DNA of 6,020 nucleotides, from positions 1 to 6,020 of the forward strand of contig JAJRTM010000500.1 in assembly GCA_024278285.1 (NCBI GenBank), in the 5' to 3' direction. The translations under genes were made by a program, and so were the position numbers. Of the stretch, positions 1 to 5,919 are shown piece after piece. Every line of letters starts with the position of its first letter. The stretch's first letter is position 1. The stretch comes from Planctomycetota bacterium. Lineage in GTDB: Bacteria > Planctomycetota > Planctomycetia > Planctomycetales > Planctomycetaceae. Under the pieces are notes generated by a model. It was not told where the DNA came from. It was given only the letters and a program-made list of their open reading frames with translations, and searched no databases.

Positions 1-2703
1 GCGGAAGAGCAGGGAACTTTCGTCATCCGCACCAGTTCAGACCGCGATCAAACGTTGAAGCAACTTCATTCGCATGAAGATTTTCAAACAGCACTCAAAC
101 AACGTTTAGCAAATTCACTGGAACAGGAATCAACAGAACCAAGCGGTGAATTCGATTTGCAAATACCGGTTTGCCTGGATGACTTTCTGGCGATTGGTGT
201 TGTGTATCTACTGACTTCTTTACTTTCGCAATCGATGTATCATTACGAGAACATCGAAGAAACCCGTTTCACCGAGTTTATCACCGAAGCTGCCCGGTTC
301 GCTGTGATGCAGGATGAAGCACGCACCAAAGAATTCTTGCAGTTAGCGTGTGAGCAACTTTTGGAATCTCGAGAGAAATTTTATGCGGTCGATGCACATC
401 TGATTGATTTATGTTTGTTGGAAGAGAAGCCGAAACCGGGTGATCTGGAAAAAGTAGCGGGTGCGGATCATGTTGTGAATTTGCTTTGCCTGGCGAAATC
501 AATTGAACAGGCAGCGAAAGAAACTCCGGAAGAAGTAGAGAAATTAACCGCAGCTATTGCAGAGGGAAAAGTTGGTGTGATCGGGGGGGATTACGAAGAA
601 GCTCCCACGGCACTGCTTCCGATTCAATCGCAACGCTGGCAATTGGAGCATGGGCAAGCGGTCTTCCAGAAACAGTTTGCAACCATTCCTAAAATTTGGG
701 GGCGGATGAGGTTTGGGCTTTCGACACAACTTCCTTTGTTGTTGAAAAAGTTTGGGATGCAGGGGGCGTATCATCTCGTACTTGATGATGGGATTTATCC
801 CGATGAAGAGCAGTCTCACTTTTCCTGGGAAGGGCGATCAGGCAGTGTCGTTGCAGCGATTTCCCGAATTCCACTTTCGGTTGATAACGCAAGCAGTTTT
901 CTGAAACTTCCCGAACGCCTGGCAGAAACGATGAATCACGATCACCTGGCGTGCGTTGTTCTGGCTCGCTGGCCCGAAATTCGCAAACCCTGGTTTCATG
1001 ATATTCTTCGCGTGCATCAGTATGCTCCTGTCTTAGGAACGTTTGAGAAACTCGATTACTACTTCGAACAGACAGAAGATTCGGGACATTATACCAATCA
1101 CGAACAGAGGCAATATATCGCTGCGGATCTGGATCAATTAACCGGACGCAACGCCGCGAATGCGATTAGCCGTTTCAGTCAATTCTGGAAACTGCAAACA
1201 CTCCAGCAAGCTTACGCCTGGCTGGTGACGACCACTCAAATTCTGAGCAACCAGCACGATGCAACGCGGTTGATCGAATCAAACAATCAATTGCAATCGC
1301 TTTGCTCAAAACTTGAATCGAAATCGTTAAGCAAACAAAAACAGGCTTTGCATGATCAAATTGAACAAGCGACTTCTACCCTCGTGAATAAACTTGTTGG
1401 CAAGGGAAAAGATCAAGCCGGCTATGTGCTGATCAATCCTTTGCTTCAAGATCGCAGAACGATTGTTCGTATTCCGTTTGAAAATGAAGATTCCACTGGA
1501 CCTCGCGTTCCCACATTGCAAAAGCCGGTTAAGTATTTGCAACTTGAAAAAGACCATGCTCTTGCGATTGTCGATGTTCCTGCCTGCGGGTTTGCTGCGA
1601 TTGAATCGATCCCGAAAGACCAGGCAAAGCAGACCAAATCGAAAATCCCCGTGGCTGGAGAACTCTTTTTGCAGAATGAATTTTTCTATGTGCAAATCGA
1701 TCCTGCAACCGGTGGAATTCAACGATTGCGACTGCATGGTTCTTCAGAGAATCTGCTCAGCGAACGCCTTGTTTTTCGGCTTGATGGATCTTCGGGCATC
1801 ATCGCCCGGGGGCAGGATCAATGGGGGAATGTGAATACAGAACCTCAATACTCGCGCATGGTTGCAGATTCTATTAAAACAATCAGCACGGGGCCGGTTT
1901 GTGGAGAAATAGAGATTCACGGGCATCTGGCTCGTAGTGATAACGATCAAAAACTGGCAACTTTTGTGAAAAGAGTTCGTGTTTATCGTGGAATTAAACG
2001 AGTGCAGATCGATCTGGAAATAACGCCGCTGGAACTTCCTTCGGCATTGGCGGATCGATCTTATTATGCCCATCGATTTGCCTGGGGAGCCTCTGCGGCC
2101 AAATTACGGGGAACCCTTCAGCAAAGTCAGTTTATTGCAGGAGAACGCCGGATCGAAAGTACCGGTCCGATAGAAATAGACGACAACGATCATCGCATCA
2201 CGATCATTTCCGATCATTTGCCGTTTCATCAACGTACCGAAATGAGAATGCTCGACAGTTTACTGATCGTCCATGGGGAAACTCGCAGAAAGTTTTCCTG
2301 TGAAATAGCCGTTGATAACCTGCATGCAACCAGAGCCGCGGCTGAAGTTTTTACGCCCGTTTCTGTGAAGCCAGTGCCGCGATTACCAACCAGAAGTTCC
2401 GCCTGGCTGTTTCATATTAACGCTCCTTCGATGCAGTTGATTAACATGCTGTCCGATCAGATACTGCCTCTGTCTGAAAATGATCAAGCGAACGATCAAC
2501 CTGTTGGAAAAGGATATCGCTTCGATTTTGTCGAAACCGAAGGGAAGCATGTCTCTGCAAAACTCTCAACCTTCAAGCCCCCAAAAAGAGCATGGGAACT
2601 CGATTTCACTGGGAAAGTGCAGGACGAACTAACGATTGATGAAGATCAAATAGTATTCGAAGCCCAACCATGCGATTACATCAGTTTGCTGGTCGAGTTT
2701 TAG
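1..2703 (+). CDS. Glycoside hydrolase family 38-like (alpha-mannosidase-like) protein, 5' end outside window
   Basis: The frame is open from base 1 with no stop, so the TTG at 55 is not a convincing start and the gene begins upstream; 900 residues are visible. Residue numbers here count from that TTG codon. Residues ~110-340 resemble the GH38/GH57-type barrel: VDAHLIDL (112-119), VGVIGGDYEE (173-182), then WGRMRFGLSTQLPLLLKKFG (215-234), which matches the GH38 stretch W-x-D-P-F-G-H-S-x-x-x-P. Residues ~350-450 look helical, as in the GH38 middle domain. From ~455 to the end the protein is beta-rich, with NEFFYVQIDPATGGIQRL (541-558) typical of the GH38 C-terminal sandwich. Known GH38 enzymes cleave alpha-mannosides using a metal and an Asp nucleophile. 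Here Met218 sits at the Asp position, so activity and substrate are uncertain. The N-terminal metal motif (HxD) is not visible and might lie upstream. The gene is convergent with the hydrolase that follows. Fold call fairly confident, function not. Confidence 0.75.
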   Translation, partial: AEEQGTFVIRTSSDRDQTLKQLHSHEDFQTALKQRLANSLEQESTEPSGEFDLQIPVCLDDFLAIGVVYLLTSLLSQSMYHYENIEETRFTEFITEAARFAVMQDEARTKEFLQLACEQLLESREKFYAVDAHLIDLCLLEEKPKPGDLEKVAGADHVVNLLCLAKSIEQAAKETPEEVEKLTAAIAEGKVGVIGGDYEEAPTALLPIQSQRWQLEHGQAVFQKQFATIPKIWGRMRFGLSTQLPLLLKKFGMQGAYHLVLDDGIYPDEEQSHFSWEGRSGSVVAAISRIPLSVDNASSFLKLPERLAETMNHDHLACVVLARWPEIRKPWFHDILRVHQYAPVLGTFEKLDYYFEQTEDSGHYTNHEQRQYIAADLDQLTGRNAANAISRFSQFWKLQTLQQAYAWLVTTTQILSNQHDATRLIESNNQLQSLCSKLESKSLSKQKQALHDQIEQATSTLVNKLVGKGKDQAGYVLINPLLQDRRTIVRIPFENEDSTGPRVPTLQKPVKYLQLEKDHALAIVDVPACGFAAIESIPKDQAKQTKSKIPVAGELFLQNEFFYVQIDPATGGIQRLRLHGSSENLLSERLVFRLDGSSGIIARGQDQWGNVNTEPQYSRMVADSIKTISTGPVCGEIEIHGHLARSDNDQKLATFVKRVRVYRGIKRVQIDLEITPLELPSALADRSYYAHRFAWGASAAKLRGTLQQSQFIAGERRIESTGPIEIDDNDHRITIISDHLPFHQRTEMRMLDSLLIVHGETRRKFSCEIAVDNLHATRAAAEVFTPVSVKPVPRLPTRSSAWLFHINAPSMQLINMLSDQILPLSENDQANDQPVGKGYRFDFVETEGKHVSAKLSTFKPPKRAWELDFTGKVQDELTIDEDQIVFEAQPCDYISLLVEF

Positions 2704-2932
2704 GCTCTTGTCACTGAAATCCTGCGAAAAATTGGCAGGATCTTATGGTAGCGACCGTCGCCAGACGATGGAAATCGGGTTGGCAATTCGTCCACACTCT
2801 GGCGAGTATGGCTACAACTTATCTGGTTCCGGTTTGTCCGGGTTAGGCTTTTATCGTAACGATTCAGCATTGGCGCAGGGGCCGCTATTGCGGACTCTGC
2901 TGCTGCTCTTTCAACTTGACTCACTTTGCCGT
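2704..2932. other. Gene-free gap between convergent genes
   Basis: This 229-nt stretch separates the 3' ends of two convergent genes. Open frames on both strands (about 70-80 codons) have no recognisable protein features and no good ribosome binding site. The only structure I see is a weak inverted repeat, TCGCCAGA at 2758-2765 against TCTGGCGA at 2798-2805, with a 32-nt loop and no T-tract. No clear intrinsic terminator is visible for either gene. Confidence 0.5.
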
Positions 2933-3775
2933 TTACAAGCCGAGTAAAGGCAAGGTGTCGCGGTAGATCATTTGTTCGATTTGTTCTTCATCCAGACGGG
3001 GCAAATTGGTCCCTTCGAGCATGTTGTTGAGATTTCTTACTCCTTCAACCGTATCGTTAACAGTAGTGAAGGGATAATCGGTGCCGAAGAGAATCTTGTT
3101 CCAGATGCCGTATTCCTGCACCAGCATGAGTGATTGATAAAGCTGAAACGGGCGATAATACAGTGCAGAAATATCAGCGTACAAGTTCGGGTGCTTGCGG
3201 ATCACTGCAACCGTTTCCCCTTCATACGGATGCCCTAAATGAGCCAGAATCATGCGGACATCGGGAAAGCGGGTCGCGACGGGATCGAGATGCCGGGGGA
3301 GTGTGCATTCCAAAGGAGCCTGGGCAATGAATGTGGTGCCGGTGTGTAACAGAACCGGGAGTTGATGCTTACTTGCGTATTCCCAAAGCGGGTCGAGAAT
3401 GGAATCATCAGGGCGAAACCCGGCGTACATCGAAAGCAGTTTGATGCCCCGCAGTCCCAACTCTTCATGCCCGTGCCGTAGTTCGTCTTGCCAGTTCGGT
3501 TGAGTCGGATCGACAGAAAGAAATCCAATCAGCGTATCCGGGTGCTTCGCGACATACGCTGCAACGTAAGTATCATCGACCCACATGCCGCTTAGTTTCG
3601 CTTTGCCACCAAAAACGATTGTACGTGTTTCTTGCGGGGCCGCCTGACGGTAGTCTTCGTAGCGAACTGTTAAGTCAACTTCAACACCTGCGCGAGCTCG
3701 GATCGCCTGCTTTCGGAAATCGTCCCCAAAATGTAATGGGTATTCCCACGTATGAGAGTGCACATCAATAATCAT
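2933..3775 (-). CDS. Amidohydrolase-family metal-dependent hydrolase (Amidohydro_2 / TIM-barrel fold)
   Basis: A complete 280-residue protein of usual length for Amidohydro_2 (PF04909), cytoplasmic with no signal peptide. It starts MIIDVHSHTW, giving the HxH metal-binding pair (His6, His8) at the end of the first barrel strand. Later family landmarks follow in order: GIKLL (110-114), VLLHTGT with His144, ILAHLGHP with His179 and His182, LYADIS (198-203) and ILFGTDYPF with Asp233, the usual metal/catalytic Asp. All expected metal ligands are present, so it should be an active hydrolase or decarboxylase. Members include aminocarboxymuconate-semialdehyde decarboxylase-like and dihydroxybenzoate decarboxylase-like enzymes, and the substrate cannot be told from sequence. 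The ATG start is well supported: GGAG (plus-strand CTCC at 3784-3787) sits 8 nt upstream. The gene is divergent from the YHS-like gene and convergent with the GH38-like gene, so it is probably monocistronic. Confidence 0.88.
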   Translation of the reverse strand: MIIDVHSHTWEYPLHFGDDFRKQAIRARAGVEVDLTVRYEDYRQAAPQETRTIVFGGKAKLSGMWVDDTYVAAYVAKHPDTLIGFLSVDPTQPNWQDELRHGHEELGLRGIKLLSMYAGFRPDDSILDPLWEYASKHQLPVLLHTGTTFIAQAPLECTLPRHLDPVATRFPDVRMILAHLGHPYEGETVAVIRKHPNLYADISALYYRPFQLYQSLMLVQEYGIWNKILFGTDYPFTTVNDTVEGVRNLNNMLEGTNLPRLDEEQIEQMIYRDTLPLLGL

Positions 3776-3796
3776 TCTCTTTTCTCCAAAATAATC

Positions 3797-3850
3797 AGCG
3801 AAGTCGGGTCCGCTATGCGGGGCATAAATAGTGTACCGCTACAAAATGAC
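3797..3850 (+). repeat. 54-nt dispersed repeat, copy 1
   Basis: This stretch aligns without gaps to 5609-5662, with 42 of 54 positions identical by hand count. The shared core includes AGCGAAGT, TCCGCT-TGCGG and AGTGTA-CG-TAC. The core can form a short hairpin (CCGC...GCGG). It lies directly upstream of the amidohydrolase, just beyond its ribosome binding site. Two diverged copies in non-coding DNA within 2 kb suggest a dispersed repeat family in this genome, although the number of copies elsewhere cannot be seen here. Confidence 0.75.
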
Positions 3851-3852
3851 AA
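3825..3852 (-). promoter_or_regulatory. Possible promoter for the amidohydrolase, inside repeat copy 1
   Basis: Read on the minus strand, TTGTCA (plus 3847-3852) is followed after 16 nt by TATTTA (plus 3825-3830). The -35 box is good and the -10 box is poor. It points toward the amidohydrolase start about 50 nt away. Almost all of it falls in the repeat, and the second repeat copy does not keep either box, so this is a weak call. Confidence 0.2.
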
Positions 3853-3960
3853 TTGCCATGACAGGTTCAACAGACAACAATCGGCCTGCACAGCAGCCCC
3901 TGCATTGCTACGTTGCGGACGAGAAGCTTAAAACAGAAGTGAGCATAACGGTTTCGGCAT

Positions 3961-3988
3961 TTGTTGAAACAGTTGCGCAAAATAAAAT
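3961..3988 (+). promoter_or_regulatory. Possible sigma70-type promoter, upstream candidate for the YHS-like gene
   Basis: TTGTTG (3961-3966) and TAAAAT (3983-3988) are separated by 16 nt, a fair match to a housekeeping promoter. The palindrome TTGCGCAA (3973-3980) sits in the spacer, where a regulator could bind. The start of transcription would be near 3995, leaving a leader of about 90 nt. Pattern match only. Confidence 0.25.
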
Positions 3989-4002
3989 GAACAGAAACGT
4001 GA

Positions 4003-4030
4003 TTGATTGAATTACTGACGGGCATAGAAT
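4003..4030 (+). promoter_or_regulatory. Possible sigma70-type promoter, proximal candidate for the YHS-like gene
   Basis: TTGATT (4003-4008) and TAGAAT (4025-4030) are separated by 16 nt. Transcription would start near 4037, giving a leader of about 50 nt before the ATG. It competes with the candidate at 3961-3988, and sequence alone does not decide between them. Confidence 0.3.
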
Positions 4031-4073
4031 ACCCTTGGGGAGTGGTTTGGTTCTGATAGGAAATCCTGAAAGC

Positions 4074-4079
4074 AAGGAG
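4074..4079 (+). promoter_or_regulatory. Ribosome binding site that decides among three in-frame ATGs
   Basis: AAGGAG is a strong Shine-Dalgarno. Three consecutive ATG codons follow at 4081, 4084 and 4087, with spacings of 1, 4 and 7 nt. Only the third has normal spacing, so 4087 is the preferred start. Confidence 0.65.
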
Positions 4080-4086
4080 AATGATG

Positions 4087-4782
4087 ATGGACGAGTTTCA
4101 AGGCTTTGTCGGGCGTTTGCAGTCAGAAATTGAAGCATCCGAGCAGCGAATCCAGAAGCTGCGCAAGGAGAAGATACAGGATTTTGAACTCCTCAAAACC
4201 AGGCACGAAAAAAGTAATCGGGAGTCGCAGCGAATTATCGAGGAAATCATTTTACCCAGAATGCAGCAGTTGGTATCGGTTTTCGGTAAAACAGAGTTTC
4301 TGGAGAGAGACAGCCGAGATCTGACAACTCTTGTGCTCGAGTTCCCCCATACAGCGAGATTTCCCGCAAGAACAACATTACGAATGAGTCTCGCCCACGA
4401 TCAGGAAATTAAGAAGTTACTGGTTCATTACGATCTTGAGATTCTGCCCATCTTCATTCAGTATAATAAGCATGCCCAACTGGAAGTTCCGCTCGATTCG
4501 ATTGACGATCAAACAATTGCCTCCTGGGTGGAAGATCGATTGCTGGAATTTACCAAAACTTATCTGGAGCTTGAATTTGCAGATCAATATCAAAAAGCTA
4601 ATGTGGTGACAGAACCGGTTGCCGGTCTAAGGGTATCGAAATTAATTTGTGATGCAGACTGCGAATACCAGGGGCATCGGTACTATTTTTTAACCAAAGA
4701 AAACAAGGAACAGTTTCTGGAAAATCCCTCACAGTTTGTTCTCACCGAGACTGTCAAAGAACCGACGAGCGACGAAAAATAA
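4087..4782 (+). CDS. Coiled-coil protein with a degenerate YHS-like C-terminal domain
   Basis: The protein is 231 residues from the third ATG, chosen by Shine-Dalgarno spacing, or 233 from the first. Numbering here is from the first ATG. Residues ~10-57 are charged and heptad-like, a likely coiled coil. Residues ~78-172 form a mixed domain I cannot name, with LVLEFPHTARFP (84-95) and HYDLEILPIF (116-125). Residues ~178-222 follow the YHS-domain pattern: EPVAGL where the consensus has DPVCGM, then EYQGHRYYF, then EQFLENPSQF, matching the family's F-x-x-x-P-x-x-Y/F ending. YHS domains often bind metal through cysteines in DPVCGM and YYFC-x-x-x-C. Here those positions are Ala, Leu and Asn, so metal binding by the usual route is unlikely; Cys190 and Cys194 are the only cysteines. 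No signal peptide or membrane segment is seen. It is followed 52 nt later by the kinase-like gene, probably in one transcript. Function unknown. Confidence 0.7.
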   Translation: MDEFQGFVGRLQSEIEASEQRIQKLRKEKIQDFELLKTRHEKSNRESQRIIEEIILPRMQQLVSVFGKTEFLERDSRDLTTLVLEFPHTARFPARTTLRMSLAHDQEIKKLLVHYDLEILPIFIQYNKHAQLEVPLDSIDDQTIASWVEDRLLEFTKTYLELEFADQYQKANVVTEPVAGLRVSKLICDADCEYQGHRYYFLTKENKEQFLENPSQFVLTETVKEPTSDEK

Positions 4783-4834
4783 AAACTGTAGCAGTTACAT
4801 CAACCAAATAATTCACAGCAAGAAGGAAGCCATC

Positions 4835-5545
4835 ATGACATCACAAGATCCCCAAACCGAACAACAGGCAGAGAATTATCTTTCTGAGTGGATCAGTAAT
4901 CGACAATTTGATGAATTCACAGATCGCCTGAATCTTCATCATCAATTGGGGCCGTTTATTTCGATCTCTCGCGAGGCAGGTGTGGGCGGAAGCCATATCG
5001 CTCAATTGGTAGGAGAAAAATTGGGCTGGGAAGTGATCGACAAACAGATTGTCGATTTTATCGCTGAGAAATACGATGTCTCTAAAATGATTGTAGAAAA
5101 TCTTGATGAAAAGAACTCTGCTCTTGTGGGAGAATTCTTTTCATCGCTAATTCTTGATCGAGACTTTTCACAACCAGCTTATTTGCATCAATTAAACCGG
5201 TTGGTTCTGCTGGCAGCCATTCATGGCAATGTGGTGATTGTTGGACGCGGAGCCGGTTTCATTCTTCCCCGCGAAAAAGGGCTTTCGGTACGGTTAATCG
5301 CCTCTGAAAAAGTACGAATCGATAAATTCGCAAAACGCAAAGATATTTCGGTACAAGAAGCAAAAAAACAAGTACACCGAATTGATACTCAGCGTAAAGA
5401 ATTTATCAAAAAAAACTATGCGGCTGATTGTAGCAATCCTCTTCAGTTCGATTTAATGATCAATACAACTGACCAGACCGACGAGCAGACTGCAACCATT
5501 ATTGCCAATGCAATCAACAGCTTGTTCGACCTCTCTGATAAATAG
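4835..5545 (+). CDS. Cytidylate-kinase-like family P-loop protein
   Basis: A 236-residue protein with the layout of the cytidylate-kinase-like family (PF13189). FISISREAGVGGSHIAQLVG (41-60) is the nucleotide-binding loop in the GSGG-type form of this family, without the Lys of a classical Walker A. GWEVIDKQIVDFIA (64-77) follows. NVVIVGRGAGFIL (132-144) is the family's VGRGA segment. SVRLIASEKVRI (151-162) and the basic KFAKRK (164-169) look like the LID/arginine region, and DTQRKEFIKKNY (184-195) plus FDLMINT (205-211) match the family's D-x-x-R-x-x-x...Y...DL-x-I-N-T ending. True CMP kinases phosphorylate CMP/dCMP; many members of this subfamily have no proven substrate, so a housekeeping cmk role should not be assumed. 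ATG 4835 is chosen because AGAAGGA (4821-4827) lies 7 nt upstream; the frame is open back to 4736 but that stretch overlaps the preceding gene and reads as non-protein. It is probably co-transcribed with the YHS-like gene. Confidence 0.82.
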   Translation: MTSQDPQTEQQAENYLSEWISNRQFDEFTDRLNLHHQLGPFISISREAGVGGSHIAQLVGEKLGWEVIDKQIVDFIAEKYDVSKMIVENLDEKNSALVGEFFSSLILDRDFSQPAYLHQLNRLVLLAAIHGNVVIVGRGAGFILPREKGLSVRLIASEKVRIDKFAKRKDISVQEAKKQVHRIDTQRKEFIKKNYAADCSNPLQFDLMINTTDQTDEQTATIIANAINSLFDLSDK

Positions 5546-5558
5546 CGAACTTGTGTGC

Positions 5559-5577
5559 CATGGCTCTGTGAGCCGTG
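5559..5577 (+). repeat. Short hairpin downstream of the kinase-like gene
   Basis: CATGGCT (5559-5565) pairs with AGCCGTG (5571-5577) with one G-T pair and a 5-nt loop, 13 nt after the stop codon. No T-tract follows, so it is not a standard intrinsic terminator, though it could still stabilise the 3' end of the transcript. Confidence 0.45.
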
Positions 5578-5588
5578 CTGCGTTGGGC

Positions 5589-5603
5589 TTGGGATTATCC
5601 CAA
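5589..5603 (+). repeat. Perfect 6-bp hairpin
   Basis: TTGGGA (5589-5594), loop TTA, TCCCAA (5598-5603). It lies between the first hairpin and the second copy of the 54-nt repeat and has no T-tract, so its role is unclear. Confidence 0.45.
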
Positions 5604-5608
5604 AACAG

Positions 5609-5662
5609 AGCGAAGTAGGATCCGCTGTGCGGAAAACAAACAGTGTATCGTTACGAAATCAC
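5609..5662 (+). repeat. 54-nt dispersed repeat, copy 2
   Basis: This aligns without gaps to 3797-3850 in the same orientation, 42 of 54 identical. Its centre TCCGCTGTGCGGA (5621-5633, one mismatch at most in the other copy) is a 5-bp hairpin with a 3-nt loop. It lies downstream of a gene, whereas copy 1 lies upstream of one, so the repeat is not tied to a single regulatory position. Confidence 0.75.
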
Positions 5663-5699
5663 CGGATTCTATGTGCCAGTAATTCAAAACTTTTCCTTA

Positions 5700-5879
5700 T
5701 TGGCTGAAGGCCAATCCCATCATAGCCTGGGGCATCGCCCCAGGAAGAGATCAAAATAGGTTCCTTTGGATGAAAGCCATAATCAAAAGCGTTGAATATG
5801 GCTTTCAGCCAATAAGTGAATCTGATCTTTTTTTCCTGGGGCGATGCCCCAGGCTATGGTGAAAGAGGCCTTCAGCCAA
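5700..5879. repeat. Nested REP-like inverted repeat element (180 nt)
   Basis: The outer ends TTGGCTGAAGGCC (5700-5712) and GGCCTTCAGCCAA (5867-5879) are perfect inverted repeats. Inside them, 5721-5746 and 5833-5858 are perfect 26-nt inverted repeats, and each contains its own hairpin CCTGGGGC-N3-GCCCCAGG (5726-5744 and 5835-5853). At the centre, 5766-5781 and 5797-5812 form a third 16-nt pair with one mismatch, again built on a TTGGCTGAAAGCC-type unit. That gives four copies of the TTGGCTGAA(A/G)GCC motif and two of the GGGGC palindrome in one symmetric structure. The design resembles paired REP/BIME elements, which in other bacteria are spread by REP-associated Y1 transposases; that origin is inferred. 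The 7-T run (5828-5834) precedes the second hairpin rather than following it, so it is not a simple terminator. Confidence 0.85.
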
Positions 5880-5886
5880 AAAAAGC

Positions 5887-5908
5887 GGTTCAACGACAAT
5901 CTATGTGC
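5887..5908. mobile_element. Probable terminal inverted repeat of an ISL3-type insertion sequence
   Basis: GGTTCAACGACAATCTATGTGC begins with GG, as ISL3-family ends often do, and lies 12 nt outside the transposase stop codon, where the 3' end of such an element is expected. The other end is outside the window, so the inverted repeat and the target duplication cannot be confirmed. Confidence 0.35.
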
Positions 5909-5919
5909 GCGGGGGTTGG

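Larger units (their letters stand above)
3776..4080. other. Divergent intergenic region
   Basis: This 305-nt region lies between the start of the amidohydrolase (-) and the start of the YHS-like gene (+), so it must hold promoters for both. It contains a copy of a 54-nt dispersed repeat at 3797-3850, an 8-bp palindrome TTGCGCAA at 3973-3980 and two promoter-like boxes on the plus strand, listed separately. I find no convincing small gene or RNA gene in it. Confidence 0.6.
5546..5919. other. Gene-free repeat island
   Basis: This 374-nt stretch lies between the kinase-like gene and the transposase tail, which converge on it. It holds two small hairpins, a second copy of the 54-nt repeat, a 180-nt nested inverted repeat and a probable insertion-sequence end, listed separately. 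No open frame in it looks like a gene. Confidence 0.7.

Noticed and set aside
55..57. TTG at 55 as the start of the GH38-like gene
   Set aside because: The frame is open back to base 1 without a stop, there is no Shine-Dalgarno before the TTG, and the visible N-terminus does not look like a protein beginning. The gene most likely starts upstream of the window.
2758..2805. Inverted repeat TCGCCAGA / TCTGGCGA as a bidirectional terminator for the convergent genes
   Set aside because: Eight base pairs with a 32-nt loop and no T-tract on either strand is too weak to call.
2708..2947. 79-codon open frame on the plus strand after the GH38-like gene
   Set aside because: TTG start without a ribosome binding site, no recognisable sequence features, and it runs into the end of the amidohydrolase on the other strand.
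4736..4834. Longer N-terminus for the kinase-like protein starting at 4736
   Set aside because: It overlaps the end of the YHS-like gene, translates to a low-complexity basic stretch with no family match, and the ATG at 4835 has a well-spaced Shine-Dalgarno.
5668..5676. TCTATGTGC at 5668-5676 shared with 5900-5908 as a second IS end
   Set aside because: Only 9 nt match and the flanks differ, so chance is the simplest explanation.
5826..5853. T-run plus GC-rich hairpin as an intrinsic terminator
   Set aside because: The seven Ts come before the hairpin on the plus strand, and on the minus strand an A-run follows it. Neither strand gives a hairpin followed by a T-tract.
5700..5879. CRISPR array
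   Set aside because: The repeats are inverted pairs around one centre with unequal spacers, not direct repeats with regular spacers.
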